Assembly: GCA_029721515.1 (NCBI GenBank)
Contig: CM056562.1
Location: 9,164,767 to 9,228,766 of the forward strand
DNA: 64,000 nucleotides
From: Synanceia verrucosa
Taxonomy: Eukaryota; Chordata; Actinopteri; Perciformes; Synanceiidae
Reading direction: 5' to 3'
Under the pieces are notes generated by a model. It did not search any database. It saw only the letters and a list, made by a program, of their open reading frames with translations, and was not told where the DNA came from. Shown here piece after piece: positions 48,230 through 59,910 of the stretch; position 1 is the stretch's first letter; each line of letters begins with the position of its first letter. The position numbers and the translations under genes were made by a program.

Positions 48230-49150
48230 GAGAAAGCTCACTCTGACGTTGTTTTATATGCCAACGATCAGAGTAGGTCGAAACATTTTATAGCAGGTAA
48301 CGAGGACTAAAACGCGAAGTATTGATCCGCTCTGAATTGATGCACAGTCTACAGATTTAGCCTTGATGCGTATGGAGCGTTTGTTTCTTCAGTAAGCTGA
48401 CGTGTCAAGCGTGTGAAATACCTAATGCATGCTCCTCGTAGAGAAACAACAAGAACAGTCACGGATAACACTATGCCTGACAAATGAATGGAGATTTTGA
48501 TTGCCTTCTTCAAAAGGATTGCGGAGGCATAAGTGTGCGTAACAGGCTCCGGATGTAATTATCCAAATAGTCCGATGCGTTCAGAGTGGATTTCGCTTTC
48601 TGACACAACTTGACATAATGTAATTAACCTCAACAGGCGACAAAAAAACCTCGGTATCACAGAGAATAAGAATCTTACCTTACGGACGCTGCCGCTGTAT
48701 TCCAAGTGCACCAAAGGTCATTGCGCAAATATTCAGATGACAGGATGGAGGAGTGATGAGAAGTAGGTTAGACTGCACAATACCTAATCCACTTCTTAGT
48801 GTCCTTCAGACGTCGTCAACCCTCTAATCTTCAAAGAGCGAGGGGAGCCTCCCGGGCGCGCACAGACTCCGTTTATAATCTCACCACTGTCACTTCACTT
48901 TTCTCTTGCGCATGCCGGGAAGACAAAGTTCTCCGCGTTTCTTTCACTATGGATGCATGCGACCCCGGTACAAACAATGTTGTCCAAATGAAATGGTGGG
49001 AGAGGTCGGCTCTGTCTTCAGCGGGGAAACCCGTTTACCATCCCTGACAGGTGGCAAATCCAACCACCCTGTGAACAGATTCACACATCATCCAGCGGGA
49101 TGGGGAGACGGGCCGGAGCCACAAAGAGACTCTCCGGGCAGATTAACCCA
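48230..49150 (-). promoter_or_regulatory. CpG-elevated block, candidate promoter of minus-strand gene
   Basis: CpGs are dense (gacgtcgtc near 48,812, cccgggcgcgc near 48,850, 'gacgggccggag' near 49,108), in contrast to the CpG-poor surroundings. On the minus strand a TATA-like ATTATAAAC (complement at 48,871-48,879) lies about 190 nt upstream of a strong donor at 48,679. The layout TATA, short CpG-rich exon, GTAAGA donor indicates a minus-strand transcription start near 48,845. Together with the block at 10.1-10.9 kb it suggests alternative promoters of one gene, which is inference. Confidence 0.5.
48679..48850 (-). other. candidate non-coding first exon (minus strand)
   Basis: The minus-strand exon ends CGTAAG|GTAAGATT with the last exon base at 48,679. 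The start is estimated about 30 nt below the TATA-like motif. The last ATG in the exon opens only 13 codons (M-T-F-G-A-L-G-I-Q-R-Q-R-P) before TAA, so this is most likely 5' UTR. The gene it belongs to would lie at lower coordinates, possibly beyond position 1. Confidence 0.38.
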
Positions 49151-50796
49151 TGCGTTCTGCTCATTTTTTTCACCTACTTCATCTTTTCTTGTGCTCTGGC
49201 GCCACCTTAAGTTGTCCTGGACAGTTTTATCCACATGCAGGGTTTTCCAGATGTCTTAATGTCCAGCTCCTTGTAGCCTAACCACATTAAGGCCAACTTG
49301 ATTTTGATTTAGAGACACCTTCCAACGACATTACTTTTGTTGAGTTGTATGACTTGGTGCAGTTACCAGATTTCATCCTCTTATTGCTATTCTACTCAGG
49401 ACATCAAATGAATTAAATATCAGCGAGATGGAACTAATCTAAATCATTCTGGTGCCTCGCCGTCAATACAGGCGTGCAGCTGGATGATGTCTTGGGCCAA
49501 ACAAGAAAACACACTGTGCGTCATGGCAACAACCAGCTCTTAATACTGTTGTTTTCCCGCCGTCCGGTTCCAGTCAATAACTCTTCCTGACATTTCAGAA
49601 TCCTTAGCATTCGAGAAGCATGTGTTCAGCACTTCCTGTCATGTGACAGTCACACCCACCTGCCACCCACCTTCCCTGATCAGATGCACTTTACGTCATT
49701 ATTTCTCATCACTGTTTCTGTTTCACTTTGAGCTGATGGCACTTTTCTAAATGCTTAATGCTTAAATGCTTTACATTCAAGGTACACAAAACACTTAATG
49801 CAACACAAAACAAGGGACAGAAAATACATACATACATACAAACATTCATTCAAGTGTTAAGAGCAACATGTTTCAGAAGTCAAACATCTCCTTTAGGGTC
49901 TCAGATATCTAAAATGGATTGACATTATTCTCTATGCATTGTGTTGACAATAGGTTGCTTTTATGCAGCACCACAGGATTCAAAATAAGTTTATCTGGAT
50001 TTAATTATTTTTGTAGTTTGCACTTTGAAAGGATAGTGAAACAAGGCCTTGTAGGAAAGTATATTGTGCCTTTTCTTTGTTTATGAAGGTCTCTTTGGCA
50101 GTCAAAAGTAAGTCGTAGTCATAACTGCTCATATATAATGCCAGTTCCCTTTTTGGTGTAATAAAACTGTCCATTTCTGTACTTCATCAAAGCCCAGTCT
50201 GTGACAAAAGGAGGAAGAGTTACCATTTATTCAAATATGTTTCTATATGTTGATTTTTAATACAATCAGCAGAACATCAGAGGAAAGGTTGACATTGCAA
50301 GTCCTCTAATTTTCCAGCATGCTATGATATTATGGTACGTAATATAAAACACAAGGGTTAAATCCAACACATGAGACACTGAGTCTTTTCAATGCAGTTG
50401 TCAGTTTGATGAGGCAAATTTATGCACATCTGCCTGCTGTCGCCTCTTAATAGCAGGTTGTCTGTGGAGAATGAGGTGGAGAACAGTTAAATCAGACCTG
50501 TAATGCATTGCTAGAGCAATTTATATCTGCCTGGGAACATTATGACATTACAACCGAGTTCATGTTTGAGTAAGAGGGACTGTGTGTGAATTGCAACTTT
50601 TCAAAGTGTTGACGATCTGCATAATATCTATCCGTCAAGGCAGGATTGGAAAGATCAGTTTGTTTTTTTGTTGACTTGTTACTGTAAATCTCGCTAAACA
50701 GAGTGAAAATCCCCTCAGAGTCGAGTGTATTAGATGTAAGTGCTGAATCTGCACATGACGTTGTAGATTATACAGTGTTTACATGTAAAGTCTTAC
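49151..50796. other. non-coding stretch, no gene recognised
   Basis: Small (CATA)n at 49,824-49,840. Otherwise complex sequence with no recognised gene or transposon. Confidence 0.45.
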
Positions 50797-50911
50797 CTGA
50801 CGTTATCCCACACTGATCCCACATAAGCTCTGATCTGCAAATTCAAACTTCCAACCTGGTGTATGCAAATACATCAGCAGTTTTACTTCCCTTGGATTCT
50901 TCCTTTTTCTG
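50797..50911 (-). other. candidate non-coding exon (minus strand)
   Basis: On the minus strand the acceptor CTAATCTTTTACTTTGCAG precedes 115 nt ending CGTCAG|GTAAGACT, both close to consensus. All three frames contain a stop, so it could only be a UTR or non-coding RNA exon. It lies about 2 kb upstream (on the minus strand) of the candidate first exon at 48.7 kb. Support is splice motifs alone. Confidence 0.2.
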
Positions 50912-53900
50912 CTGCAAAGTAAAAGATTAGATCAACATCTAAAACTAAATCCACTTTGAAATAAGACTGGGGTCCGAATTCACCTTCACCATCAGAAGAA
51001 GGAGGAAGAAGCAGGATTTCAAAATAAAAGCAAATAATTTATGTTCAATACAATTTTAAGGTTCAGGGTGAAAAATTCCTTATTTATGCTACACACATGA
51101 TGTTATGCAAGACAGATCTAATTATTCTATGGCACAAGGATTGACCCTGCTGATAATTGTGTCATCTACACCAAGAACATCACAAGTGCTGACAGGGCAA
51201 AGGTCAAATGCAATGAACAGTGTGAGCTTCATATCAAGAGGAGCCATATCTAGTCAGTCTGAGCCATCAATAACAAGGACAGTTCATGTCAATGTGATGC
51301 ATAGAATGAGTTTATCCATGTAATGTATAGCCCATAAACCAATTGTAATATAAAAATGATGCAAAATACCAGTTTCAGGGGTCACATAATACTTGAGTAG
51401 AAGTGAATGATGCTGTTGATTTTATTCCTCTTCTATCTTGTTCACTGGTGCAGTAGATAGCCTAGATGTTAAGTTGTCTGTTTGAGCAGTGGAATGAAAG
51501 ATGATAGGTTACTATTTTGTCTGTCAGGTTACCATTACCATTACAATTCTTACAGGACTTGTGGAGCTGACATCTGTTCCAGCATTCATTCATTAATATG
51601 CTATACCTTATTTCAAACAATGATACACAGTAAATCAGCTGTTAGGTTGGTTTAAATATGTCTCTAGTTCTTAATTAAGTGCTATAATAGAAATCTTAAT
51701 TCAAAATTAAATAAACCACAGGATACAAATAAAGCAATTAATTTTCTGCACAGTATCCTGCACTATAAGTTTGAATCATGTAGGACACTTTTATTAGTAA
51801 AACCTTCAAGACTTTATTTTCTGCAAATGTTAACCTAAAATTCAGGCAGGTGAAGAACAGCCCATGTAACATCTGGAACATACAAGATGTGCATAATGAT
51901 CAACATTAAAGGAAGTATGTAAAAAAAAAAACAGAAACCAGAAAACGCCACAGAAACACAAGGAATGAAATTTGTTTTGAAAGTGTTTCTGATCAAATGA
52001 CAGAATATAGACAAAGTAAAACCATATTATCAGTGCTGTGGGGTCATTGGTTGTTTTTCAAACTGCAGCCTCCTCTGGAGTTGTGAGGTCAGGAGCAAAT
52101 GAAGGAAACCATATACTGCAAGTGTACAAAGTCACCCATTGGTTCGTGGACTGCCATTTTTAATCCTTGAGATTGGCATTTTGATTTTCACCATGTTGGC
52201 TTTCTGCAACTAGAGGTGACCGAGGGTGGCGCTAAATACAACCAACTGCAGAATAAAAGATTTTAGGTGATGTTAGAATTAACTTTCATTGCTTTCACTG
52301 ACGCTTGATTGATGCTTGATGCTATGCTACTTTCAGGAGGGAAGTTATTAGGGATTAAATGCCATATTTGAATCAGAAACAGGCATTAAAGCAGCTTATG
52401 CTTCTCTACAAAAAAAATAAATAAATAAAAGACTAAGCTCACCATTGCATTGAATGTAATTACTCAGCTGGTAGAGCAACCTCATTATGCAACGCAGGCC
52501 ACTTCTCATGAAAACGGTCCTTGAGGTGTCCTTTATTGATTTTCAGGTAGGTTGGAAGCATTCGTCCATAAACAGTGAGCTTAGTCATAATAACTCAATC
52601 CGCCTGGTCCAATCAGCAGTTCAGCCAACGAATGTGGAGAGATGTTTAATCTAATTAAAAACCATTTGTGCTCGTCTGACAGATCCATTAGCCAACAGAT
52701 TTAAAGGATATAGTATTGTTGTTGAAGCACAAACAATAACAGCTATTTCAGGGGGAATTAGTGCTAAATGGCTCAGCACGCAGCACTCGGCCAAGCCTCA
52801 AATCCCACAGTAATCTCTCGATGAATAAAACATGTGGATTATATCACAGGAATGTTGAGGTTTTGTCTGTTTAAGTCGCCACGCAGATAAAGATGTCAGC
52901 TGAATTGCTTGATAGCTTGCATGGTTCATGACACTCCACCAGAGCTAACACTGCTTTGATTAACTTGAAGGCCATCACTTTTTGTTCATTAGCAATGTCA
53001 AACATATTCATTCTAATATTTTTGTAGCATGATAGTAGCTGAGTAGTTCTACCCTTATTATACAGTCATTGTTTAATTTTATTTGTAAACCAGGTTTGAT
53101 GTCTGGTTCCCTGCGCTCAAAATGTGTTGGTTGCAAGTTTTATTAGAGTGAATGCCATCACAGTCAAGTAGAGCATTAATCTCCATGGCAGCACATCATT
53201 TTTCATGTGGCCATTTATTTGCTGATGTAAGATAAGGAATGTAAATTGGACAAACAAAAAAAATGCTACTTATTCATATGATTGTATATTTCTCAAACCG
53301 TCTGCTTTGGATGTTTTTGTTTGATATTTGCAGTGTTGTAGAATAACTCAGTTTGTTTCTCAAAAATCAGGGGCAAGTTGTCATGGACTGCTTGTAATTT
53401 TTCATAATTAATTAACAACTTGGAGAGTGTGAACATGGCCCAGAACAAAATGTGACACATTAGAGTTAACAGGCCCAAAGTGAGAGCTCACCGTGCTTTG
53501 CCAAATCTGATTCCCTGCTACCAAAAAAAATCCTTAACTGTCTTTTACCATTAATGCTGGTGATTCCACAATAAGTCCTCTATGATGAGATGATAAGAAG
53601 AATTTAACCTCCCCTCTGCTTGGTATGCACTAGGCACACGTTGGATAGATTTTGGAATGAGGATTAAATCAAACAAGAGCCTGGCCAGTGACAGTTGGTT
53701 GCCAATCACTGTGTGTGTCAATGGCAGGTGGTAGTCAGTCATGAGCGTGCCAACTGATTTGGCTCCCCATTGCACACTGTTTACAAGGCAACTGTCAGGA
53801 CCAGAGAGCGAGGGGTGACAGTGAAAGCATGGCAAAAGTCATGCTGATGGCCATTATTTTTATCTGTCATTGCCATACAGCCTATCACATAATGAGGCAT

Positions 53901-55956
53901 TCTCACAAGTCCCTGTCAATTTATTAATGTCATTCAATCAATAAGAAAATACGAAATATTTTACTAAAAGAAAGTAAACTGAGTAATCTCTCAGAAGTAA
54001 TAGCTGAAATTATTTTTTCCTACATGGTACAGGGGCTCCAATGTATGAATTTATTTGGCAGCATAAACAAATATGAGAGCACAGAAGGACTTTGTCACTA
54101 TCAGCACAAACCAAAGCATAATGTCAAGCATTGATGACTGGCATGTAAACAGTAGCACTGTATATACTGTGGAAACCATTATTATATGGTATGACTATAT
54201 ATAATCATATGTCCTCTTTAATTTATCAACATTTTTAAGTTTTAACTGACATGTAAACAGGGATAAACAGGTAATAATGCCGTAATTACACAGTGTATCA
54301 TTGTTATCAGTCAATAAGTTGGTTAATAATAATGGTTAATAATGTGCACATTTTTTATTTAATTTGGTTATTGCAATTTATATGTTGTTAAATGTTTTAT
54401 AGATGTGTTCCAAACAACAATATACATAATGATTAGTCTGTATATGATAGCAATGTTATACTTTGCTATGAAGCATACCTATTTATGAATGCTTCATTTG
54501 AGAATATATTGTTATACTATATTGTTGACAAATTCTGCATTATAGTAGTACTCATATAAGGGGGTAAAAATAGTGTTATCTTTGTCATTTTATGACATTG
54601 TAATTTTATGACAGTGAAATACCTTGTAAAGAAAAAGCTAATATTTAATTGCCCATATTATTCATTAATTCATTGAAACAACTATAAATCATGCAGTCAT
54701 GTCAAATATGTGCAATCTATAATTTATAGAATATGAATTATGAATGACATGCCAACGTGATTGCCATCTAAGACATGTGTAACTGCATATAGCATGTTTG
54801 AAGCCAACACTTGAGTTTGTGTCATTTGCTCTGCAGTTCACTTTCAGATCCTCTACAGTAATAAGCTGAAGGTTATCACATTATGGTACATGGCACAATA
54901 CTACGTTAAATACAGATTATTTTGTATTTAGAGCTGATGTGCAATGTAAAGTGATAATATGTGAAAATAAAGCACCAAAGGGCAAGCTCATTTGTAAGGT
55001 CAGAAGACGAAAATTCAGCTGCTTTCCTTCTGTTTATTTGAGTTTATTTACCTGTCTGTGAAAACTTCATGGAGCCAAAAACTACAGAGGCCTGTGACTG
55101 ACCATTTTCAATTCATGCTGTGGCATTAAAACCCCATGAGGACACTGTGTGTGCTGTGCCCAGCCAGGCCAAAGCTTTGGCACAGAAGAGGGCCATGTGC
55201 ATGGGCTGGAAACAACTCACAGTGTGAATGTACTGTTTGGTTGTCGACTCCAAGTACTGAGATTAAATACTAACAACACAGGCACAGTTAATTCCTAGAT
55301 GAACAAGCATATTCCAACAGAAATATTCCTTTAACTATTGCACTTAGATCAGCCATCACAGTCATGTTACTGAATGATGTTATAGCAGCTGAAAGATGTG
55401 TGTTTATTGATAGCAGGTACTACATGGTTCCATGACCTGAGTTTCTCCTAAATTCTTATTTTTCAATACTAAGCTCAATGTTTCTCTATAGAGAGAGTCT
55501 CAGCCAATAAATACTTTATACAGAACAACCATATTCACCTCTGGATTCACTGCTCCAGGCAAGATGTCAACCTCAGAGCTCAGTGTTAGCAGTACTGAGT
55601 AAGGGTTTTGGATGCCACACGTTTTCACATGTTGCTGCACTAACAAACCAGAAAGTGACCAGTTGGTTTCTGAATCACACACAAGCAGAGCAGGTACATG
55701 GACAGACGTCTTAGCCCTGAAATTGGACCAGGTTTAAACAAATACAATTTTTAATGTTGTCTGACTCTTTTAGGGCTTTAGCTCAGAATAGATAAAACAT
55801 AATGATCTGACCCTATAAACCCGACTGATAATATCACACTATTCCCTACAAATGTCTGTCAAATGAAAATCTCTAATACTTTTCCCTTCCAATTACCGCT
55901 TGCTTCTACCAGAGAGTTTTGAAGTCATTGACTGATACTGAAGCACCAGCAGATAT

Positions 55957-55958
<2 letters not shown>
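50912..55958. other. non-coding stretch, no gene recognised
   Basis: Five kilobases without recognised exons, RNAs or named transposons. Positions 54,140-54,760 are strongly AT-rich. Around 52,540-52,870 the sequence is complex, with TAATTA (52,652) and CCAAT words, and could be regulatory. Short open frames are random in composition. Confidence 0.42.

Positions 55959-55996
<38 letters not shown>
55959..55996. repeat. (GT)n microsatellite
   Basis: About 17 GT units ending in GCGTG. Confidence 0.95.
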
Positions 55997-55998
<2 letters not shown>

Positions 55999-56382
55999 AT
56001 TTATATCCTGCCTCAGTCTGCCGTTTGGCAGACTGCGACCCTCTGTCCCCTAGAGCAGGAGCGAACCAGCCCTTCCCACTTCCATGCTAGCGCTCTCACA
56101 CATGCCTCCTGCTACTGTTAATGAAAACTACATATAAAGCCATTAAACATGTGTTAGGGTAGCAATGTACAAGTACAAGAACAAGTTAAATGGTAACCAC
56201 AATTAATTTCTGTTGCGGTTGGGTGTTTTTTTTTATACATTTTCAAATGAAAACAAATATGAGTATGTTGTTAAAGTCATATTTCACTGGGGCTGGAGGC
56301 TGTTTTTTTGTCTCCAACAAAGTGAGATCAAAGCCTGAGGCAACTTACTGTGCAGCTGGAACAAGCATCCATCCCAGTTTTA

Positions 56383-56420
56383 AGAGGAAGAAGAAGAAGA
56401 AGATGAAAAGAAAAAGAAGA
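56383..56420. repeat. (GAA)n-like purine repeat
   Basis: Consecutive GAA/AGA units with a few A interruptions. A plus-strand frame reads as a lysine run, an artefact. Confidence 0.85.
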
Positions 56421-57449
56421 CATTGACATTTGTAGTATAGTGATGTGGCCCAGCCTGGAGCCATAAGCACAAGCATCAAGCATGAATTCAAGGAGCCAAA
56501 GGGGTATCATATTATCCACGGTTTCCAAAGTGCCACAGATCAAATAGAATTCATGTAAAAAGCCGGAGAGAACAATCTTTGGGGCACTGCGATTGAAGGT
56601 ACAGACAAATGGAGAGGCCTCAACTGCACTTCGAACCAACGACTTGAACAAATCACCTCAACGGCTCTGGGCTGTGACTCAAATCAATACCTTTTAAAAG
56701 GTTTAAGACAACACAAGGCACATGAAGGCATTCAAGTCTTTCAGCCTCTGCATGTAATGTTGCCACTATGCGGCTCTCTCACTTGTTCCAGCTTCCATGT
56801 AATCATATGAAAAAACATATAAAGTTTTTTGAAGCCATAACCCATCCAATCCAAAAAATAATGGGCAGAAATAGCCAGCAGCAAAGCAGGTTTGACGGGA
56901 AGGATAAGAGGACTTATCAAATATAGAGCAAATATACTAAAAAAATCACATTAGCATACTTTGCTTTGGAACTGAACTCTTGAGGGGAGATGGCAATAAG
57001 AGTGATTAGGAAAGAAAATGTATGAGAATAAATAAGTGTGCTTAAGGCTGCTGGTGGTGGTGGTGTAGTTCAGTCCGCTGCAGGGCTCACAGCAACATTC
57101 TTCTTTTCTGTTCACCAGTGAAACTGTTTATCCATTCATTTCCTCTTCTCTTAATTGGCAGATGGAGGAGCCTCCTCCTTTTGAACTGGCCTGCAGGTTT
57201 ATTGTCCCACCAGTGGGCCATCGTCTCTAGCATCTCTTTAATTTCACTTTGTTGTCAATTAAGGCTGTGGACTTCATGTCTTTGCCCTTTAGTTCTCATT
57301 TTACTTTGCACCCTAACAGATGACTGAATCAAAAGGTAATTAGAGAAAAAGTCCACCCATAAGAGGAGTGATATATGTTGTGCTGTTATTTCTGTAGAGG
57401 CAGTTATTAACTGTTTTATGACCTCATGGACGGACGGCAGATGTTTATT
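56421..57449. other. non-coding stretch, no gene recognised
   Basis: No exon, RNA or transposon recognised between the purine repeat and the LINE tail. Confidence 0.45.
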
Positions 57450-59181
57450 CCATCCATCCATCCATCCATCTTCTTCCGCTTATCCGGGGTCGGGTCACGG
57501 GGGCAGCAGCTTAAGCAAGGAAGCTTAAGCTGCTGGTCTGGGATCCCAAGGCGTTCCCAGACCAGCCGGGAGACATAGTCTCTCCAGCGTGTCCTGGGTC
57601 ATCCTCGGTGTCTGCTGCCGGAGGGACGTCTTTACCATGACAGACCAATACAGTGTCCGCGTCACTGCAGAAGCTGCACAGATCCCCCTGTCGATCTCCT
57701 GTTCCATTCCTCCCTCACTCGTGAACAAGACCCCAAGATACTTAAACTCCTTCACTTGGGGCGGGATCTCTTCCCCGACCTGGAGAAGGCATGGCACCCT
57801 TTTCCACCTGAGGACATGGCCTCAGATTTGGAGGTGCTGATTTTCATCCCAACCACTTCACACTCTGCTGTGAACCACTCCAGCAAGAGTTGAAGGTCAT
57901 GCCTCGATGAAGCCAACAGTACCACATCATCTGCAAAAAGCAGGGACGTGATAGTGAGGCCACCAAACCGGACCCCCTCAATGCCCCAGCTGTGCCTAGA
58001 GATTCTGTCCATAAAAGTTATGAACAGAAACGGTGACAAAGGGCAGCCTTGGCGGAGTCCAACCCTCACTGGAAACGAATCCAACTTACTGCCATTAATT
58101 CGATCCAAACTCTGACACTGGTCATACAAGGGCCGGACAGCCCTTATCAAGGGGTCCGGTACCCCATATTCCCAGAGCACCCCCCACAGGACTCCCCAAG
58201 GGACACGGTCGAAGGCCCTCTCCAAGGCCACAAAACACATGTAGACTGGGTGGGTGAACTCCCATGCACCATCCAGGATCCTGCCGAGGGTGTAGAGCTG
58301 GTCCACTGTTCCACGGCCAGGGTGAAAACCACACTGCTCCTACTGAATCTAAGATTCAGACCAACAACATCCAGAACCTTCAGGAACTCAGGGCAGATCT
58401 CATCCACCACCGGGGCCCTGCCACCGAGGAGCTTTTTAACCACCTCGGTGACCTCAACCCTAGAGATAGGAGAACCCACCTCGGGGTCCCCAGACTCTGC
58501 TTCCTCATTGGAAGGCATGTTGGTGGAATTGAGGAGGTCTTTGAAGTATTCTCCCCACCGACTCACAACATCCCTAGTCGAGGTCAGCAGTACTCCATCC
58601 CCCTCCTGAGACGCCGGATGGTGAACAAGAACTTCCTCATGCCGTCCGGAAGTCATTCTCCATGGCCTCATCGAACTCCTCCAACGCCCGAGTTTTTGCC
58701 TCAGCAAACACCAAAGCCTCATTCCGTTTGGACTGTCAGTACCCATTAGCTGCTTCCAGAGTCCCACAGGCCAAAAAGGCCTGATAGGATTCCTTCTTCA
58801 GCTTGACGGTATCCCTCAACAATGGAGTAATGGAACATGACCCATGTCCCCCGCCTCCTCTGGGACATGGTTGAAGCTCTTCTGACAGGGGACTCTGCCG
58901 GACATTCCCAGTGGACCCTCACAACATGTTTGGGTCTGCTAGGTCGAACTGGCATCCAACACACCACTAGGTGGCGATTGGTTGACAGCTCCGCCCCTCT
59001 CTTCACTCAAGTGTCTAAGACATGCAGCCACAAGTCCGGTGACACAACTACAAAGTCAATCATTGAACTGCGGCCTAGGGTGTCCTGGTGCCAAGTGCAC
59101 ATATGGACACTCTTATGCTTGAACATGGTCTTTGTTATGGACCGTGATGAACACACAAGTCCAATAACAGAACACCATTCG
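57450..59181 (-). mobile_element. Rex3: Rex3 (RTE clade) non-LTR retrotransposon, broken and 5'-truncated
   Basis: Read on the minus strand, from high to low coordinate. The upper end (to about 59,181) matches the endonuclease-to-linker region, including R-H-L-V-V-C-W-M-P-V-R-P-S-R-P-K-H-V-V-R. Next comes S-R-W-G-E-Y-F-K-D-L-L-N, then V-V-K-K-L-L-G-G-R-A-P-V-V-D-E. A deletion then joins L-D-V-V-G-L to V-D-Q-L-Y-T-L-G-R-I-L, with a frame change. The RT core follows: L-R-Q-G-C-P-L-S-P-F-L-F and the catalytic L-L-F-A-D-D-V-V-L-L-A. After K-Y-L-G-V-L-F-T-S-E and S-A-V-T-R-T-L-Y another deletion removes most of the C-terminal domain. The end is 'ccggataagcggaagaagatggatgg', the RTE-type tail. CGGTGACAAAGGGCAGCC at about 58,030 is a word I associate with Rex3 RT. 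Dead copy. Confidence 0.92.
57504..57566. repeat. two overlapping hairpins at a rearranged LINE 3' end
   Basis: Perfect 13 bp arms CAGCAGCTTAAGC (57,504-57,516) and GCTTAAGCTGCTG (57,523-57,535) surround AAGGAA. Directly overlapping are 12 bp arms GCTGGTCTGGGA (57,532-57,543) and TCCCAGACCAGC (57,555-57,566). Normal Rex3 has no such palindromes here, so they arose at the deletion that removed the C-terminal domain. Confidence 0.85.
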
Positions 59182-59640
59182 CGTTCCCATCTTCTGTTCA
59201 TTTACAGATCCCTCATTGGTAAAACTCTGTTATATCTCCAGTCACATCTGAAAACTTACAACACCAATCATAGCCTGCACTCAAGCAGCTCCATTAATAC
59301 CTCAAGCCTGGACCGCCTTTGGTCATACTTCCTTCCAGTTTTCCACTGCAAATGATTGGAATCACCTGCAAAAATCCTTAAAATTGACCTCTCTCATTCC
59401 ACCCACCAAGCTTATTACATCCCATAACTCAACATCTTTGTACTTGCTTGTAGCTGTTGTTCTGTCTCTATGTCTCTGTATGTGCTCTCTGTTATTTATT
59501 TTTTCTTTATTTTTTAAAAAATGTTCTTATTATCATGCCACCTCACTTGCCTCTTCACCCAGGCCATGGAGATGAGAATTAGTTGTCAACTGACTTACCT
59601 GGTAAAATAAAGGTTAAATCAATAAAATAAATAAATACTT
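59182..59640 (+). mobile_element. second LINE (L2/CR1/Rex1 group), 3' end only
   Basis: A degenerate plus-strand frame, L-L-Y-L-Q-S-H-L-K-T-Y-N-T-N-H-S then W-S-Y-F-L-P-V-F-H, resembles the C-terminal end of CR1/L2-group reverse transcriptases. It is followed by a typical 3' UTR ending 'cttacctggtaaaataaaggttaaat' and (AATAAA)-type repeats. It abuts the 5'-truncated end of the Rex3 copy, so the two LINEs lie head to head with their tails outward. Confidence 0.65.
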
Positions 59641-59681
59641 TTGTTTGTGATAAACAAATGTAAGGTCTCTTTGTCTTTCAG

Positions 59682-59761
59682 ATGGAGATAGCACTGTGAC
59701 AGTAGTCATCATAATTGGTGCACTGTTACTCATTGGAATCGTTCTAATATATCTCTCCTGA
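59682..59761 (+). CDS. putative terminal coding exon: hydrophobic C-terminal tail
   Basis: A strong acceptor (ctctttgtctttcag, ending 59,681) precedes an exon readable in only one frame. After two bases completing a split codon it encodes 25 residues, starting G-D-S-T-V-T-V-V-I-I-I-G-A-L-L-L and ending I-V-L-I-Y-L-S, then TGA (59,759-59,761). The other two frames stop within six codons. The peptide is a polar start followed by about 20 hydrophobic residues with essentially no cytoplasmic tail. It would suit a single membrane anchor, tail anchor or GPI-attachment signal of a cell-surface protein. Upstream exons would lie beyond the two LINEs; none was identified. A poly(A) signal follows at 61,074. 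I do not recognise the protein, and a chance frame is possible. Confidence 0.4.
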
Positions 59762-59808
59762 TCAGTAGAAGGAGTAATTTACTTTCTGCATTTGCTGATT
59801 TCTCTTTT

Positions 59809-59910
59809 ACACATTTACAAATCTGATTACACACAAACAAATTCTGAATACACACTTGCAGATTTGTCTATACATTCACAGACCTCACTCCAAATTTACA
59901 GATTGTTTTC
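59809..59910. repeat. degenerate ~21 bp tandem repeat
   Basis: Four to five imperfect units: acacatttacaaatctgatt, acacacaaacaaattctgaat, acacacttgcagatttgtct, acattcacagacctcactcc, aaatttacagattg. Confidence 0.6.

Noticed and set aside
58049..58749. Plus-strand frames of 161-186 codons across the LINE
   Set aside because: Antisense shadows of the Rex3 reverse transcriptase on the minus strand, which carries the FADD and LRQGCPLSP motifs.
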